A DNA stretch of 64,000 nt. It comes from Steromphala cineraria. Taxonomy: Eukaryota > Mollusca > Gastropoda > Trochida > Trochidae. The stretch covers positions 38,823,468-38,887,467 of the forward strand of contig OU744735.1 in NCBI GenBank assembly GCA_916613615.1, read 5' to 3'. The translations under genes were made by a program, and so were the position numbers. The notes below the pieces were generated by a model. It was not told where the DNA came from. It ran no database searches and worked only from the letters and a program-made list of their open reading frames with translations. Shown here one piece after another: positions 1 through 13,377 of the stretch. Numbering within the stretch: position 1 is the first letter of the stretch; each line of letters begins with the position of its first letter.

Positions 1-118
1 CCTTGGTTTATTGTGAAAGCAATTACTCAGCGAAATCTAAGTCAAACATATTTTTTAGAAGGTATCATATATTCGTTTAAATCCTTTTATTTCAAAATGA
101 CATTATATGATAAAGAAA

Positions 119-264
119 TTATTAACCTCGTGTGTTTCCGTATCATTAATATCATATAATAGGAATAAAAATATATGTATTATGCTCGCCAAAGGCTCGA
201 ATAATACAAATTTTATTTCTATTATATGATATTAATGATACGGAAACACACTCGGTTAATAATC
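119..264. repeat. Fold-back inverted repeat (MITE-like) in a USP intron
   Basis: Two ~70-bp arms face each other around a centre near 190. The left arm holds tgtgtttccgtatcattaa and the right arm its complement ending in acactcggttaataa. No reading frame. It ends about 35 bp before the splice acceptor of the exon at 301. Confidence 0.75.
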
Positions 265-300
265 TCTATTTAACAATGATTATTATTCCTTTCTTTGCAG

Positions 301-3300
301 ATTGAGAAATGGATTAAAATATTCCAAGGTTCTTGAGTTGCCAGAAGTGAGTATCAATGAATTGACAATTGATATGCAATTAACAAGGTGAAATTTTAAT
401 TGAATGGTTTAGTTGGAAGTCGACATATTTACAAGTAAATTAAGTTTAAGTCACTATATATTCAAGAAGTAATGACCCCTTCTTTAGTTATTGCAGTGTA
501 AAAAAATATTTTATGACTTACACTGCGCAGTTAATTCAAATTGAACCTGAGCAAAAACTCCCTCAAAGACCTTACTTTGCATAAAAAATGTTGTTTTTCT
601 TTAACAAAATTTCTCTGATAGAAATCAATGTTTTGTATACATAGATAAGTGCAAAACCAGTAATGAAAATGTTATACAGCCCGATTTCTAGCTCAGAGGG
701 TTGGAAGAGTTAAGGTTTAAAAAAAGAAGCCCAAATCCTTGATTCACTAATCTTCACTAACTTCTACTTCACTCTCAGGTTCTGAGCATCCACTTAAAGC
801 GCTTCCGACACGAGTTCTATTCATCCAAGATTTCTACCTACGTCTCCTTCCCGCTAGAGGGGCTCGACATGAAGCCCTACCTACACAGAGGTATGTCACC
901 AAACCACAGTCTAAGTAAACCTAGCCTCAATATTATCTGTTTCACTCCTATACTGAGTCTAGAAAGGTCTAGGAGAGGGTCGCGTCAGCCCACGCATCAA
1001 ATTGACCAATCAGAACTCGTCTTACCAAGCCACAATAGTCTTCTTTCGCACGTATAGCGTTGGAGTGTCATAGGTCGCAGAAAGGTCGGCTGACGTGACC
1101 CTAAACTAGGCCTTGATAGACTCAGTATAGGAGTGAAACGGATAATATTAAGGCTAGGTTTACTTAGACTGACCAAACTTATTTGTCTTTGGCTGTAACC
1201 TGAACAAGGTACACTGAATCGGTGGTTATAAATCTGACCTGCTGAGTTGAGGGACTCGCTACCAAAAGGTTTCCTGAGTCTAAGGTGTTTTGAGTGCGTC
1301 TCTCAATAACCATGAACCAAACGTTTTGTGAGTTTTTTTATTGCAAGTGTAAGTCCTCTTGAGATTCCTACTCCTCGTCTGTCTGTGGGCCTAATTTCTG
1401 GTTCGACTCCTATACATCAATTGACATCCTAATGGCCTTTGACCGTTTGTAAATTATGCTGTAAGTGTTTTTGGTAAGTGATGCTGTAGGTGAATACCGT
1501 GATATGTAAGCACCGCTAATAATAACAAAGATATCATAACATTACCAGCGGTTAATGTTAAATATTAAGTTTTGACGCACAAAACAGCAGGCTTTAATTT
1601 GAAAGTGAAGTGGTATGTGATGTGAACTTGATGCTTTCATTGCAGACTGTAAATCTGAAGTGACGGTCTACAACCTTGTTGCAGTCATCTGTCACCATGG
1701 AACAGCAGGAGGTACGTTATCTTCATTCTTTGTGAAAACATTTGGCTATATATACGGTAGTATGAATGCCTACCTGTAGCAGTCTTATCCTCGGTCCTGA
1801 CAAGTCCTGGGAAAAGTTGTCCTCTTCTATGGTTTTGTGTTGCTAAATAATTTTAGACAATGGTTATTTCTTACCACTGCAATGGGTATCGCTCAGAATT
1901 AGCCAAATGATCCCCTCAGGACATGACTATGAAACAATACTTTGTTTCTGGGTTCAAATATTGAAGGAATGATTGTTAAAAGCAATGATTTCAAAAAGGT
2001 TTGTGTAAATGAATTACATAATAAGTAAGTTTTCTTGGTGCATGATCAGTATCTCTTCTATAGGTGGTCACTACACTGCATACTGTCTGAACTACGTGAA
2101 CGAGCAGTGGTACGAGTTTGACGACCAGTACGTGACGGAGGTGGACATCCAGCAGGTGATGAACTGTGAGGCCTACGTCCTCTTCTACAGGTACGTGCAA
2201 CTCATCTACTTACTTACTTACTTACATAGGTCTGAAACCCCTAGCTGTGTACAGGCTTTTGACCATCGATTTCCGCAGATTTCCCAAATTTTCCCTGGGC
2301 TTCTTCTCTAGTTGGGTCCATGTATGTCCACTTTTCTTAGTGTCCCTCTAAGGTCATGGTATCTTATGTTTAAGATCTACCTCCCTTCCCAATTCCAGAT
2401 AATGGGTTTCCCTTGATGTAGTTGGGGTTTCTGTAGCTATTGATAGTTTTGCAGGCCTCTTCTTTGGAATTCTGGGCTTGGGACCTCATTTGGTTATCCT
2501 ATAAACGGTTTATGTGGTATTTAGACTTGAGATTAATGAAAATAAAAATCATCAGCTCAGCAATTTTGGCAATCAAAGCTATTATGTGATCCCAAATATT
2601 ATAAGTTTATATACATTTTAAATGACTGTTAAAACGGTATGACCTTCTATTTAAGTTTTGAACTTCAGTGTATTGAATATAAGCATCTACTCCAGTAAAT
2701 TTGCATACTACTTGATTTGGTTTTAAGAATTGTTATTTTTATTTAACTTTGAGTGATTATTGATATATTTCCTGTTTGCAGGAAGCAGAATGAACAGATG
2801 CACAGTCTGAGACAGAAAGCAATGGAACTGATGGAGGCCAAGGAGGTATGGGGTCTTCTATCTTTGAAACTTTCTCTCCGACTCTGAATTCCTGATTCGT
2901 TGGCCACCTTGATCTGATTACAGTTTCTGAGCGCTGTGTCAGTTTGAAATGATTGGGAACTCTCTTTTGCGGCAGGCGGCTTTGTATACTTTTCAGTGCT
3001 TCTGTTATAATGTTTACTTTTGGCAGGGTAATTTATTTGGGTGATCTGCACACTGATAGCAAGTATGATAGGAATGTACTGGATGAACCCGTATGAAAAA
3101 GGTATGAGGTGTTTTAAAGCTACTCTGAGTCGCTGTAGGGCTTGGCATACACGTCAAACATAACCATTGCAACATGTCCAATCAACGATGTTGGTCAGTC
3201 AAACAATCACTTGAGATAATTTCCGATTACTAGGGCAAAGTGTGGCTGTTAGAAAAGGCCATTATTTTATTCAAACTAATAAACAATGCATTGCATTTAT

Positions 3301-6300
3301 AAAAACAACAACATTTCTTTCTTTCAATGTAGACATGTTTTCTTTCCAGCCAAGTTTGATGCAGTTCTTTGTGTCCCGTCAGTGGATCAACAAGTTCAAC
3401 ACATTTGCAGAGCCGGGGCCAATCACCAATGAGGACTTCCTGTGCAGACATGGAGGTTTGTGAACTGACTTTTTATCCCCCGCCGCGCGTTTAGCGCGAA
3501 GCGGGGGATATAGTATTCAGCTCCGTACGTCCGTCCGTACGTCCGTCCCGCTTCTTGTTAGCGCGATATCTAATGAACCGCTAAACCTAGAATCTTCAAA
3601 CTTGGTACCAGTCTTCATCTGGGGAATACGCAGACCTGAAAAGGTTTTGGTGACCTTGACTTCATTTTCAAGGTCACAGCGAGACTTTGACCAGTTTTGA
3701 AAATGTTGTTAGCGCGATATCTAATGAACCGCTCAACCTAGAATCTTCAAACTTGGTACCAGTCTTCATCTGGGGAATACGCAGACCTGAAAAGTTTTCG
3801 GTGACCATGACCTCATTTTCAAGGTCGCAGCGAGACCTTGACCAGTTTTGAAAATGTTGTTAGCGCCATATCTCATGAACTGCTCAACCTAGAATCTTCA
3901 AACTTGGTACCAGTCTTCATCTGGGGAATACGCAGACCTGAAAAGTTTTCGGTGACCTTGACCTCATTTTCAAGGTCACAGCGAGACTTTGACCAGTTTT
4001 GAAAATGTTGTAAGCACGATATCTAATGAACTGCTCAACCTAGAATCTTCAAACTTAGTACCAGTCTTCATCTGGGGAATACGCAGGCCTGAAAAGTTTT
4101 CGGTGACCTTGACCTCATTTTCAAGGTCGAGGCGAGACTTTGACCAGTTTTGAAAATGTTGTTAGCGGGATATCTAATGAACCGCTCAACCTAGAATCTT
4201 CAAACTTGGTACCAGTCTTCATCTGGGGAATACGCAGACCTGAAAATTTTTCGGTGACCGTGACCTCATTTTCAAGGTCACGGCGAGACTTTGACCAGTT
4301 TTTAAAAATGTTGTTAGCGCCATATCTCATGAACCCATTAACCTTGAGTCTTCACGGGGGACATAGTTTTCAGCTCCGTACGTCCGTCCAGCTTCTTGTT
4401 GTTAACATCAATTTGCGGCGGGGGATCATGTCACCTTTGTGACAAATACTTGTCTTAGCAAAGTTTGCTACTGTTGTCTTTCATCAATTTGTTGTGGGTT
4501 AGATAATGAGAAGATTTGGTGAATGGTCAACATCTTTATGTATAATGAGTGATGTTTTGGTATAGGGGAAGTAGATCAGTTGGCAAAGTGTTTGCTTTGC
4601 ACCCTGGAGGCCAGGGTTCGATGCCCGGTCTTGTCTTACCAAAAAGTTGTGAAGAGATAAGAGATTTTGCTTCCTTGCTTGGTGTTCTGGCATCTTTTTC
4701 ACCAGCCATGGGCTACCAGACTAGTGCTAATTTCAAACCCTGATACCCTGAACCCTGATGTTAACATTAGTGTTATTGTGTTTCTGCAGGCGTGCCTCCA
4801 GGAAAGACGAACCACGTAGAGGAGCTGGCTCAACCCCTCAACCAGGCTCTCTGGGAGTGTCTCTACAACAGGTACTGGTGCATCACATGTCGGCATAGAT
4901 CTTCACATGTCGGCATTGTGCTTCACATGTCAGCATTGTGCTTCATGTGTTGCCATTTGGCTTCATGTTACAGAAACAATACATGAAAAATATTCTGTCT
5001 GTCTAAAGCAAGATGACGGACAACCGACAGATATAGATCGTCTAAAGATCTTCATCTAACCTATAGTTGCAATGCTAGCAGTTCTGACGTTAGAAAGAAA
5101 GAAGCCTGAATGGATTCAATAAATATTATCATAAAAAATGTGTTAAAGCCCAAAATTGTTCTTGAATTACAAAAAGGGTTAGACCAACTTTTTGACCTTC
5201 TGCTACCCCTGTGGAGAGAGAAAGAATGGAATGATTTAGGAAAAAGGCTATAAATGATGCAGGACAGAATGTGAAACACAATACTTGAATCTTTTTGTAA
5301 GAAAGATGAGTTGACTCTATCTTGTTGACGTGATGCAGGTTTGGTGGAGGTCCTGTGTGCAACTACCTGTACGCGTGTCAGACGTGTCAGAGAGAACTGG
5401 AGCAGCTCAAATACCGACAGAAAACAGAGATGGAAACCTTCATTCAGGTAAACTTACCTACTGTGTAGGTAGTACTTACTACAATGAATGATGAATGATA
5501 ATACATTTGAATAGCCCCTACACTCAAGGAAAGTTCAGGGTAGAGGCCTAGGAATTAAAGCACTTAACAAAAACAGATGTTTTAATATTTTTTTGAGAAA
5601 TGAGTCCTTTGATTCAGTGCTTGTACATGTTCATCCCCCCTCCTGCCTGATCTAGGAATGTTGAGACCCCCTGGAGCTTCTCTCTGGATCTGCCCCAGGA
5701 CCTAAAATAGGGGTTGAATATGTATTTGATTTACCATGAATTGTTTCAATGCATGGCATATCTCCTACATTTCTTTAAAGACCATATTTGGTAAAGGATT
5801 CTATGTTGTTATTAACAAATGGTCTTATTTTAGGTACCGTATATTACAGTCTATAAGGCGAGTTTTTTATACCAGAAATTGGGGGGTCAAAGAAGGGGGT
5901 CGCCTAATAGACAAGGTCAAAAACTAGAGGCCAAGTGAGGGGTATCTGCCAACCCAACAAGTCAAACGAGTCAATGTTTACACCGGATGTCCATTACACA
6001 ATCATCGATGTCATCTCAAATTTAATCTTGTAAAATAAAATACCTTTGTCTAATTGTTCATTTTAAATGAAAATATAGAGAGAAATAAGAATGAAAATTC
6101 AAAATAACTTATCAATAAAAATTATCCATGTACTGGACCAAAGGAAATATTCAACACGTGTTTGCTTGCCGATAACATGTTATGTTAGTGTCGGTGTCAT
6201 ACGAGATAGAACCTCGTGATGAAATAACTTGACATAATTAAAGATAACAATAAATTTATAATGATTAATTTATCAATTAACATTGTTTTGATGACTGATA

Positions 6301-9299
6301 TTGTAATAATATTTTTCTCTATGCATATATTTAACAAAACTTATGCTGCCCAAATTATTTTATCAATTATGAAGGCGATGTATAACTCAGTTTTTACTAG
6401 GCAGCAATTATTCTTTACACCGGTTGGGCTTTTTTAATATGCAATTTGTGTTAGATTTTCTGATTGGTGCACTATTACAACTTCCGTTCTTTTAACAAAT
6501 GAAAAGGCTTGAAACAAATATAGCATTACCAGTACGTTGACTGAACGTTTGTTTAGATTTCTGAATGAGAATTCTGAAAACAAAACATGACACAGTAATG
6601 GGAGTTTGTTGACTGTAGCCTTGCTTGTTATCAGAAGCAAATGATAAATCATTGAATAAAATAACAAACACCGTAAGTAATTAATTTATTTTTAGCTCAT
6701 CTGGCCTGTAAGGCCCGATGGGCTTATGGCATGGCATGGTGTCCGGCGTCCGTCCGTCCGTCCATCCGTCCATCCGTCCGTAAACTTTGTGGAATTTCGA
6801 CTTCTTCTCCAGAACCAAAAGGCCTAGAAAGCTGAAACTTTGTGTACAGACTCCTTGGCTAGTGAGGATTATAAATTGTAGCTTTGGTGGCCCTGTGACC
6901 CCTAATAAGGGCCACAGGGGCCACACCCTAAAAACCTATTTTCATCTTCTTCTCCAGAACCATAAGGCCTAGAAAACTGAAACTTTGTGTACAGACTCCT
7001 TGGCTAGTGAGGATTATAAATTGTAGCTTCGGTAGCCCTGTGACCCCAAATAAGGGCCACAGGGGCCACGCCCTAAAAACCTATTTTCATCTTCTTCTCC
7101 AGAAGCATAAGGCCTAGAAAGCTGAAACTTTGTGTACAGACTCCTTGGCTAGTGAGGATTATAAATTGTAGCTTTTGTGGCCCTGTGACCCCTAATAAGG
7201 GCCACAGGGGCCACACCCTAAAAACCTATTTTCATCTTCTTCTCCAGAACCATAAGGCCTAGAAAGCTGAAACTTTGTGTATAGACTCCTTGGCTAGTGA
7301 GGATTATAAATTGTAGCTTCGGTAGCCCTGTGACCCCAAATACGGGCCACAGGGGCCACGCCCTAAAAACCTATTTTCATCTTCTTCTCCAGAAGCATAA
7401 GGCCTAGAAAGCTGAAACTTTGTGTACAGACTCCTTGGCTAGTGAGGATTATAAATTGTAGCTTTTGTGGCCCTGTGACCCCTAATAAGGGCCACAGGGG
7501 CCACACCCTAAAAACCTATTTTCATCTTCTTCTCCAGAACCATAAGGCCTAGAGAGCTGAAACTTTGTGTACAGACTCCTTGGCTAGTGAGGATTATAAA
7601 TTGTAGCTTTGGTAGCCCTGTGACCCCAAATAAGGGCCACAGGGGCCACGCCCTAAAAACCTATTTTCATCTTCTTCTCCAGAACCATAAGGCCTAGAAA
7701 GCTGAAACTTTGTGTACAGACTCCTTGGCTAGTGAGGATTATAAAGTGTAGCTTTGGTAGCCCTGTGACCTCTAGGAACAACACTGAAATCTATTTTCAT
7801 CTTCTTCTCCTGAGGTATAAGGCCTAGAAAACTGAAACTTGTAGCCTATATATATATACTTAATTTTATGATTGGTGCCCCTGTGGCCTCTACAAAGGGG
7901 GAATCACTTTGGCCACACCCTACAGCATAATTGATGATGAAGCCTGATGAGCTACAGAGCCAATGGCTCTATTTTTTAATTACACATGACAATTCACTTA
8001 AAAATTACCGACCTAAATTTACCCTTACGCAATCTTGTCAACGAGTTGTCTGTCATGTCGACTGTTTCAACAACCTGCTAGAAGGGGGGTAGCCTTATAA
8101 ATGAGATATATGATTTTGGCAGCAATTTTGGGGGCTGAGAAAGGGGGTCGCCCTATGTACGAGGTCGCCGTGTACATTGTAGTATACAGTATTTGTAATT
8201 TGACAGCTTATGTGGAACAAATCATATGAAGTTTGTGTTGAAGGAATGTTTTATCTGTTCTCACACCAGCTGAACGAAGAGTTCCAGAACGATGAATGTC
8301 CCGCTGTGATCTACGCTATCAACATGGCCTGGTTCAAGGAGTGGGAGAGCTTCGTTCGGGCAAAGACAGATTGTACGTACTTCTTGTAATCATCAATTAT
8401 CAGTCTTGTAGACAATGCTTCTTCGTGAATGTCCTGAAAACAACAACTCACTCACTCTGTTGTTATCATTTTCTCAAAAACATTTTATGAAGCAAAAAAT
8501 TGCAGTTTTCAGTCAAAATACTAATGAATCTAGGAAATGGGATATCAATATTTGAAAAAACCCTGAGTTATTTGTTTTCCTATAAACAGTGCAGATTTTA
8601 GAATAATTACTTGTATACATTACATGCCAAACTGCATCCCCTTTGACAAGGCACCAAGGTGACTGTTTGTGAATATCTCACCTTTGTGATACATGAAGTA
8701 TTTGTAAACCTCCATGGAGTTGCCGTGTCACAGCTTCAACAGAGAACCGCTGTCTGAACATTCCCTCTTTTTCTTCAGCCCCTCCAGACACAATCGACAA
8801 CAGCCGCATCTCAATATTCAAGAACGGTCAGCACCATCTGAAGCCGTCATCTGACCACGGTCAACTGTCTAAAGACATGTGGAACTATCTACACACAATC
8901 TACGGAGGTGGACCCGAGCTATTCATCAAACAGACCAGCCAGCCGACCCTCAAGTCTCTCGCTAGTTCAGGGGGCTCCTCTGCCGCCAAATCTCAGGCCA
9001 CAAGCTCGGGGCAGAGTCCTCCCTCCAACCCTGCACCGGGTAGGAGCTCCGGGGCTTCTGGGAGTTCTCGTAGTTTAGAAGCAAAGGTTCACAATGAGCT
9101 GAAGGAGACAGGGAAAGGGAAATCTCCCAGTGTTGATAACGTGTCGGTTGACACCGGAATAGACACTGGAAGTTTAGATTCCGCATCGACGGAAGAGGTC
9201 AGTCAAGCGTGTTCGGAAAGTGTGTCAAACGTCACGGTTCACACCACAGGGCAATCTGTCTCAAAGGGACCAATTATTGATGAAGTGTGTCGCCTCTGA
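301..9299 (+). CDS. USP33: USP20/USP33-type ubiquitin carboxyl-terminal hydrolase, 3' ten coding exons (5' part outside window)
   Basis: Coding exons with GT-AG borders and consistent phase: 301-346, 779-890, 1646-1711, 2064-2190, 2782-2845, 3350-3455, 4790-4871, 5339-5447, 8270-8372 and 8779-9299 (stop TGA), giving 444 residues. The family removes ubiquitin from substrates in the cytosol. The exons encode the end of the USP domain: [13 protein letters not shown], then the catalytic His box ([13 protein letters not shown]) and the Asp region ([12 protein letters not shown]). Two DUSP domains follow, the first with [19 protein letters not shown] and the second ending in [15 protein letters not shown]. 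The last ~115 residues are Ser/Gly/Thr-rich and of low complexity. This order is specific to USP20/USP33; I cannot tell which vertebrate paralogue it equals, and one ancestral gene is likely. The catalytic Cys and the zinc-finger UBP domain would be in upstream exons. Introns 3456-4789 and 5448-8269 are enlarged by repeats. Confidence 0.93.
908..1170. repeat. Fold-back MITE in USP intron
   Basis: About 85-bp imperfect inverted arms, the outer ends being agtctaagtaaacctagcc and its complement at 1152-1170, around a ~90-bp unique centre. It is non-coding; the open frame across the left arm is a by-product. It lies directly after the donor site at 891. Confidence 0.75.
3479..4440 (+). mobile_element. 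Tandem-array element, family B (151-bp unit), in USP intron
   Basis: It begins with a GC-rich hairpin (cccccgc...gcggggg, 3478-3508), then a cgtccgtcc simple repeat, then about five 151-bp units. The recurring gcgcgatatctaatgaac motif starts at 3561, 3712, 3863, 4014, 4165 and 4317. The element closes with a second copy of the ctccgtacgtccgtcc block and gcggcggggga (4367-4426). No protein is encoded. Its design matches families A and C elsewhere in the window. Helentron-associated elements with internal minisatellites are a likely class, but I cannot confirm that. Confidence 0.75.
4563..4640 (+). repeat. tRNA-derived SINE head in USP intron
   Basis: An A-box-like gtagatcagttggc at 4571-4584 and a B-box-like gggttcgatgcc at 4614-4625 have the spacing of an internal Pol III promoter. 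The flanks do not form a tRNA acceptor stem, so this is a SINE head or tRNA relic and not a working tRNA gene. Confidence 0.6.
5835..8191. mobile_element. Non-coding element with ~28-bp TIRs, interrupted by a family A element
   Basis: The left end (5835, taccgtatattacagtcta...aggcga) and the complement of the right end (8191, tactgtatactacaatgta...cggcga) match at most positions. Both sides continue with related 'gggggtcgcc' motifs at 5895-5905 and 8144-8153. The termini enclose the complete array element at 6693-7977. No transposase frame is visible, so the superfamily is not assigned. It lies wholly inside the USP intron 5448-8269. Confidence 0.6.
6693..7977 (+). mobile_element. Tandem-array element, family A (145-bp unit x7), Helentron-associated-like
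   Basis: The 5' end is tagctcatctggcc followed by a cgtccgtccgtcc microsatellite (6741-6781). Units of exactly 145 bp follow; the gaaactttgtgtacag motif starts at 6834, 6979, 7124, 7269, 7414, 7559 and 7704. The 3' end carries gatgagcta, the complement of the 5' tagctcatc (subterminal inverted repeat), then a 7-bp stem hairpin agagccaatggctct at 7956-7970, then T-rich flank. Subterminal inverted repeats, microsatellite, minisatellite core and 3' hairpin are the design of non-autonomous Helentron-associated elements; the class is inferred from structure only. Confidence 0.75.
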
Positions 9300-12200
9300 T
9301 ACTCTGGATTCCAATTGTGTCTGTTGTTACGCCTGTAATGTAATGATGTCTTAGCAGCTGAGCTTCAAATATGTCATTCAATACTAGACCCAAATCAGAT
9401 TTGTTTTCTAATTTATTGTATTGTTCTGTGTCATAATGTTGAATTTTACTTCTCTTTTCGAAATCTTTTAGATGGAGTAATGCTTGATCCAACTGCTGCA
9501 ATTTTTTGCTGAGAGTCACACGGTTTGCACAAGTATTGGCAGAAAACCAAAACATTACTATTAATAATAGTCGAATTTATATTGATTCAGATACACACCT
9601 ATTTTTAAGACCTTCATGCTTTGAGCAGAAAAAAAAATAGGCCCTCTAACAGCCAATAATCTGTTAACATTTAAATGGAAACCTGTTATGCTGAATTGAC
9701 CCATTAAGGCTTTAACCAACCATAAGGATAAGAAGAGAACTAGAAAGCTTCTGGCTCTATCTTTAGGAACTTTATGGTCACTTTTCAAATCCTTACTTTA
9801 GTTTTAACGTTATACTCTGCAATATCACTATTTGTAAATTACTGTTTTTACCTTATTAGGTTTGAAAATAAAGCTCATGCTATGACTTGCAGACAAAATA
9901 TTTCAATCAAAGACTCTGACATTCAAACAAAGTATTGTCTTGGCACTGACCTTTGACCTTGTTTTTAGCATCATCATTGCGACATGAAAGATATTCAACA
10001 ACTTCCACATGTTAAGTTCCTTGAATGTAAACCTTTTCACTCGTAAGTAATAGGTTACATAATGATTAGTTACCAAATCATCTACTCTAATCCAATTTAG
10101 TCAAAAAACTAGCTGTAATTTGTACGTCCCATAAGTCCTACGTTACATCTAGCCACTTACCTTGTCGAGCATGCGGGGATATCAACCAATGAAAAAAGGA
10201 CTGGCTGATCTCTTTGAATCGGGCGTCGTTAGGATTAACATTGCATTTTGCATAAAAATGTAAATATTAATGTCAATAATTTAATGTAGGACTTATGGGA
10301 CATACAAATACAGATAGTTTAACTAGATTGCCCAATTATAAACGCAAGTTTTAACTAGATTGCCCAATTAAGAGTGAAGCCAGGTTTTTTTCATTGGTTG
10401 ATATCCTTGCATGCTCGACACAGACCTAGTGGGTAAGTGGCTAGATGTAACGTAGGACTTATGGGATGTAAACATTACAACAAGTTTTAACTAGATTGAC
10501 TCTTATCTAACTTGCATTCTGATTGGCCCAAGAAAGCTCAATAAAATCTCACAAAGTCACAATATTTTGCAGCATGTCCGATAATGTTATAAGCCTATGT
10601 GAATCCACCATAACTGCTACTGCCAACAATGATACGTTCTTGGTCTAGAATTTGCCCACTGATAACCATTTTACATATGATACTAAGATAGTTGTCAATC
10701 TGGAATTGTTAACCTGGGTCATATTATTATTGGCAATAACAGTCCCTGTGTGTTAATCGGTTTACTGGGATTGAAATTACAACTTGTGTACATAATGATT
10801 ATTTCAGTAATGATTTTTCTGAATGCCATGTAATGCTGTAGATACAATCATATAGATACTTGATTTTTTTATTCAACATATTTATGTTAATTTCAGATGA
10901 AAGTATGTAAAAATCATTTTTTTCAAATCCCCTTTCCATTTTTCCTATTAACTTTTTGTGTCAACATGTTTGTTTGTTTTTTGTTACCTGTTAATTATAT
11001 TCTCTTCTTTTAAAATTTAATTCCATTTGTCAATATGATTAACTATCTATTGTTGATACTGCTATATATCTTGTTGATAATTTATGGTAACAAAAAGTGT
11101 CGCTGATTATGATCAACATTTGATCTTTCTAAGAGCATAAATGAGGAAAGTGATTTCTTTGAGTCATTGTAATTACAAGAGATCATATTCATATTATTTA
11201 TTTATAAGGGCTAGTATGCTCTATGTAATTTTTTAGCTTATGATAAAACATCCATGGAATATGACAAGACGTGTCAGATTTAACTGCTAACTTTCAAATG
11301 CCTTGATGTAGTTCATTTGATTTAGGACCATTGTCATGCAGTCTGATTAAAATCGACTGATTCAAGGATAAGATTGTTCAGTGGTTGATATTGCCCTGTG
11401 AAAAAATATCAATTCAATATTAAGCATATATAAGAACAGTTAATATTAGTAAATACATGTAGCAATATAAATATCCAAAGAAATTGTGAAATTCTAAGTC
11501 ACAACTTGTAATTTACCTTATCTATCTGTATATAATATAAATAGCAGTTTTAGTCATTCATTTTATAATGTATTAACTCAGCAACTGTGAGTGACTGTCA
11601 ACTTTGACCTTTCAAAGTAACCAATCACAGAGAAGATAAACAAAGAAAACAAAACCCTTCAAAGTCACAACCGCTAATGGCTGAAATATTGCCCAAGCGG
11701 CGTAAAACATTAACTCAGAGTCACAAGCAATTTCTTCATGGCATCCCCAAACCTTGTGTAAGAGTTGCCTCCCCTATCGTTGATGAGAGTTACCTCCCTT
11801 ATTCAATTGACATACAGACAATAACTCTTATAAATGCAATGGTGAGAGATCTCATCTGAAACTATATATGATGGAGATACTATATCACACCTAAGAAAGC
11901 AGTAACTAGTCTTGTAGCCTGGTCTCGAGCTTTTAGGGATTAAATGGATAAAGTGACTAACATGTTCTGCAGTTTGAGACTTCTTAGGTTTGAATCCCAC
12001 CAGTGCCAAGAATCTCCATCTTATTGAGATCAGTTTTTGATTTGGATGCTATGCTTCTGTGGTCATCTGAGTACCATGGCGGTTAATGGATTCCAAATAT
12101 TGCTTGAAGGTTTCACCACTATAGGCCACAAAGTTCTTGCTGAGGGTTTCTGTAGCCAGCAGGAAGCTCTCATATTTTCCTCATTAGAATTGCCCATGTT

Positions 12201-12964
12201 CCGAGGTAAACATAAAAAAGATATTCTGATACAAGATCTAGCCAATCACAAGGACTCTGGGATATGGTATCAGTAGCTAGGGGCTAGTAACACACAGTGA
12301 ACCATGCTCTCTTTGTGATCGCTGCTAGCTTTCTTGTTGATGTGACGTCGTGATTGGTCTGCTTGTGACTATGTTTTGTTTCTGATAAAGATGTTTCAGA
12401 ACATACCACTAAGTGGGAACTCACTGTTACTCCTTATTGACAAATATTTAATCTTGATAAAGTCATTTTTTTATAAAATTTAATTCCTTGGAACAAGGTT
12501 TATACTGATCAGTCTTATCTCTGCTAGTTCAAGGAAAGAAATCACAGATATGAACGAGTTTGTTTGGTGCAGGTCAGCATTAAGGATACTATTTTGAATG
12601 ACTTCTCTGTACATATTTATTATTGCTTGCATTCCTGCTGTCATTATTGCTTTAATCTGCAATGTTCATCTACTACTATTTAATGCATTAATTGTAAATA
12701 GCTCATGTAAAATTGTATACAACTGCTTCAACTTTATGATTTGATTAGCCATTAGTCTAATATGCTAAGATAGTACCCCTTTTACAGTTTATGAAATAAA
12801 GCCGATCTGAGAGCCTGAAATCTGGTTACTTTTGGGTTGGCTTAACTTTTTGATGGACTTTTTTAATGGACCAATTGACACTTTTTGATGGAAACTTTTA
12901 AAGCTTATTCATTGTTTTTGTTTTACTAGTAGTAAGAGATTGGAATGCTTTTTATATTAATAAC
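9300..12964 (+). other. USP 3' UTR and downstream non-coding DNA
   Basis: No supportable gene. AATAAA signals after the stop occur at 9867 and 12795, among others, so the 3' UTR may end near 9.9 kb or extend to about 12.8 kb; sequence alone does not decide. The stretch contains a fold-back MITE at 10122-10470. Confidence 0.5.
10122..10470. repeat. Fold-back MITE with ~90-bp arms
   Basis: The left arm contains cccataagtcctacgttaca (10128-10147) and the right arm its complement (tgtaacgtaggacttatggg, 10446-10465). The arms pair for about 90 bp, including catgctcgaca and the attggttgatatcc motif. The centre holds a second short copy of the outer end near 10280-10305, suggesting nesting. No coding capacity. 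Confidence 0.7.
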
Positions 12965-13377
12965 TAGGGATGTCACGATACAGGTACCTTGCGATACGAT
13001 ACGTATCACGATACTGAGGTCATGATACGATATATATCGCGATACACTAAATACGACATTATTACAGTGACATAAAAATTCAGGAGTCTAAATTTAATAT
13101 TCCTAAAGAGACTTATCTGAGTAACCAGCATTTAAACACAACTTCTTCATGAAAAAGTCATTTAATGCTATATTAAAGCTATCTTAACAAGAAAATTTTA
13201 ACCAACTCTGGATTTCTTGACTCGAATTTCACCAAAAAAAATTGAACGATATTTACAAAAAAAAGTTAACGATATTCACTAAAATTTGTATCAAGATACA
13301 GTTGACTGTATCATGTATTGTTACTTTGTATCGTGAACTGTACCACGACGATGCATCAGTGTATCGTGACATCCCTA
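12965..13377. mobile_element. hAT-like MITE, copy 1
   Basis: The ends are inverted copies of tagggatgtcacgatac, with internal runs of 'cgatacgata' type repeats. The flanking 8-mers are ttaataac and tgaattac (6 of 8 match), as expected for an aged 8-bp hAT target duplication. About 413 bp with no transposase. A second copy with a perfect 8-bp duplication is at 32517-32825. Confidence 0.75.

Noticed and set aside
3479..4440. Regular repeats with constant spacing, CRISPR-like at first sight
   Set aside because: Units are 151 bp and head-to-tail with no unique spacers, and the context is a eukaryotic intron. It is a minisatellite within a mobile element.
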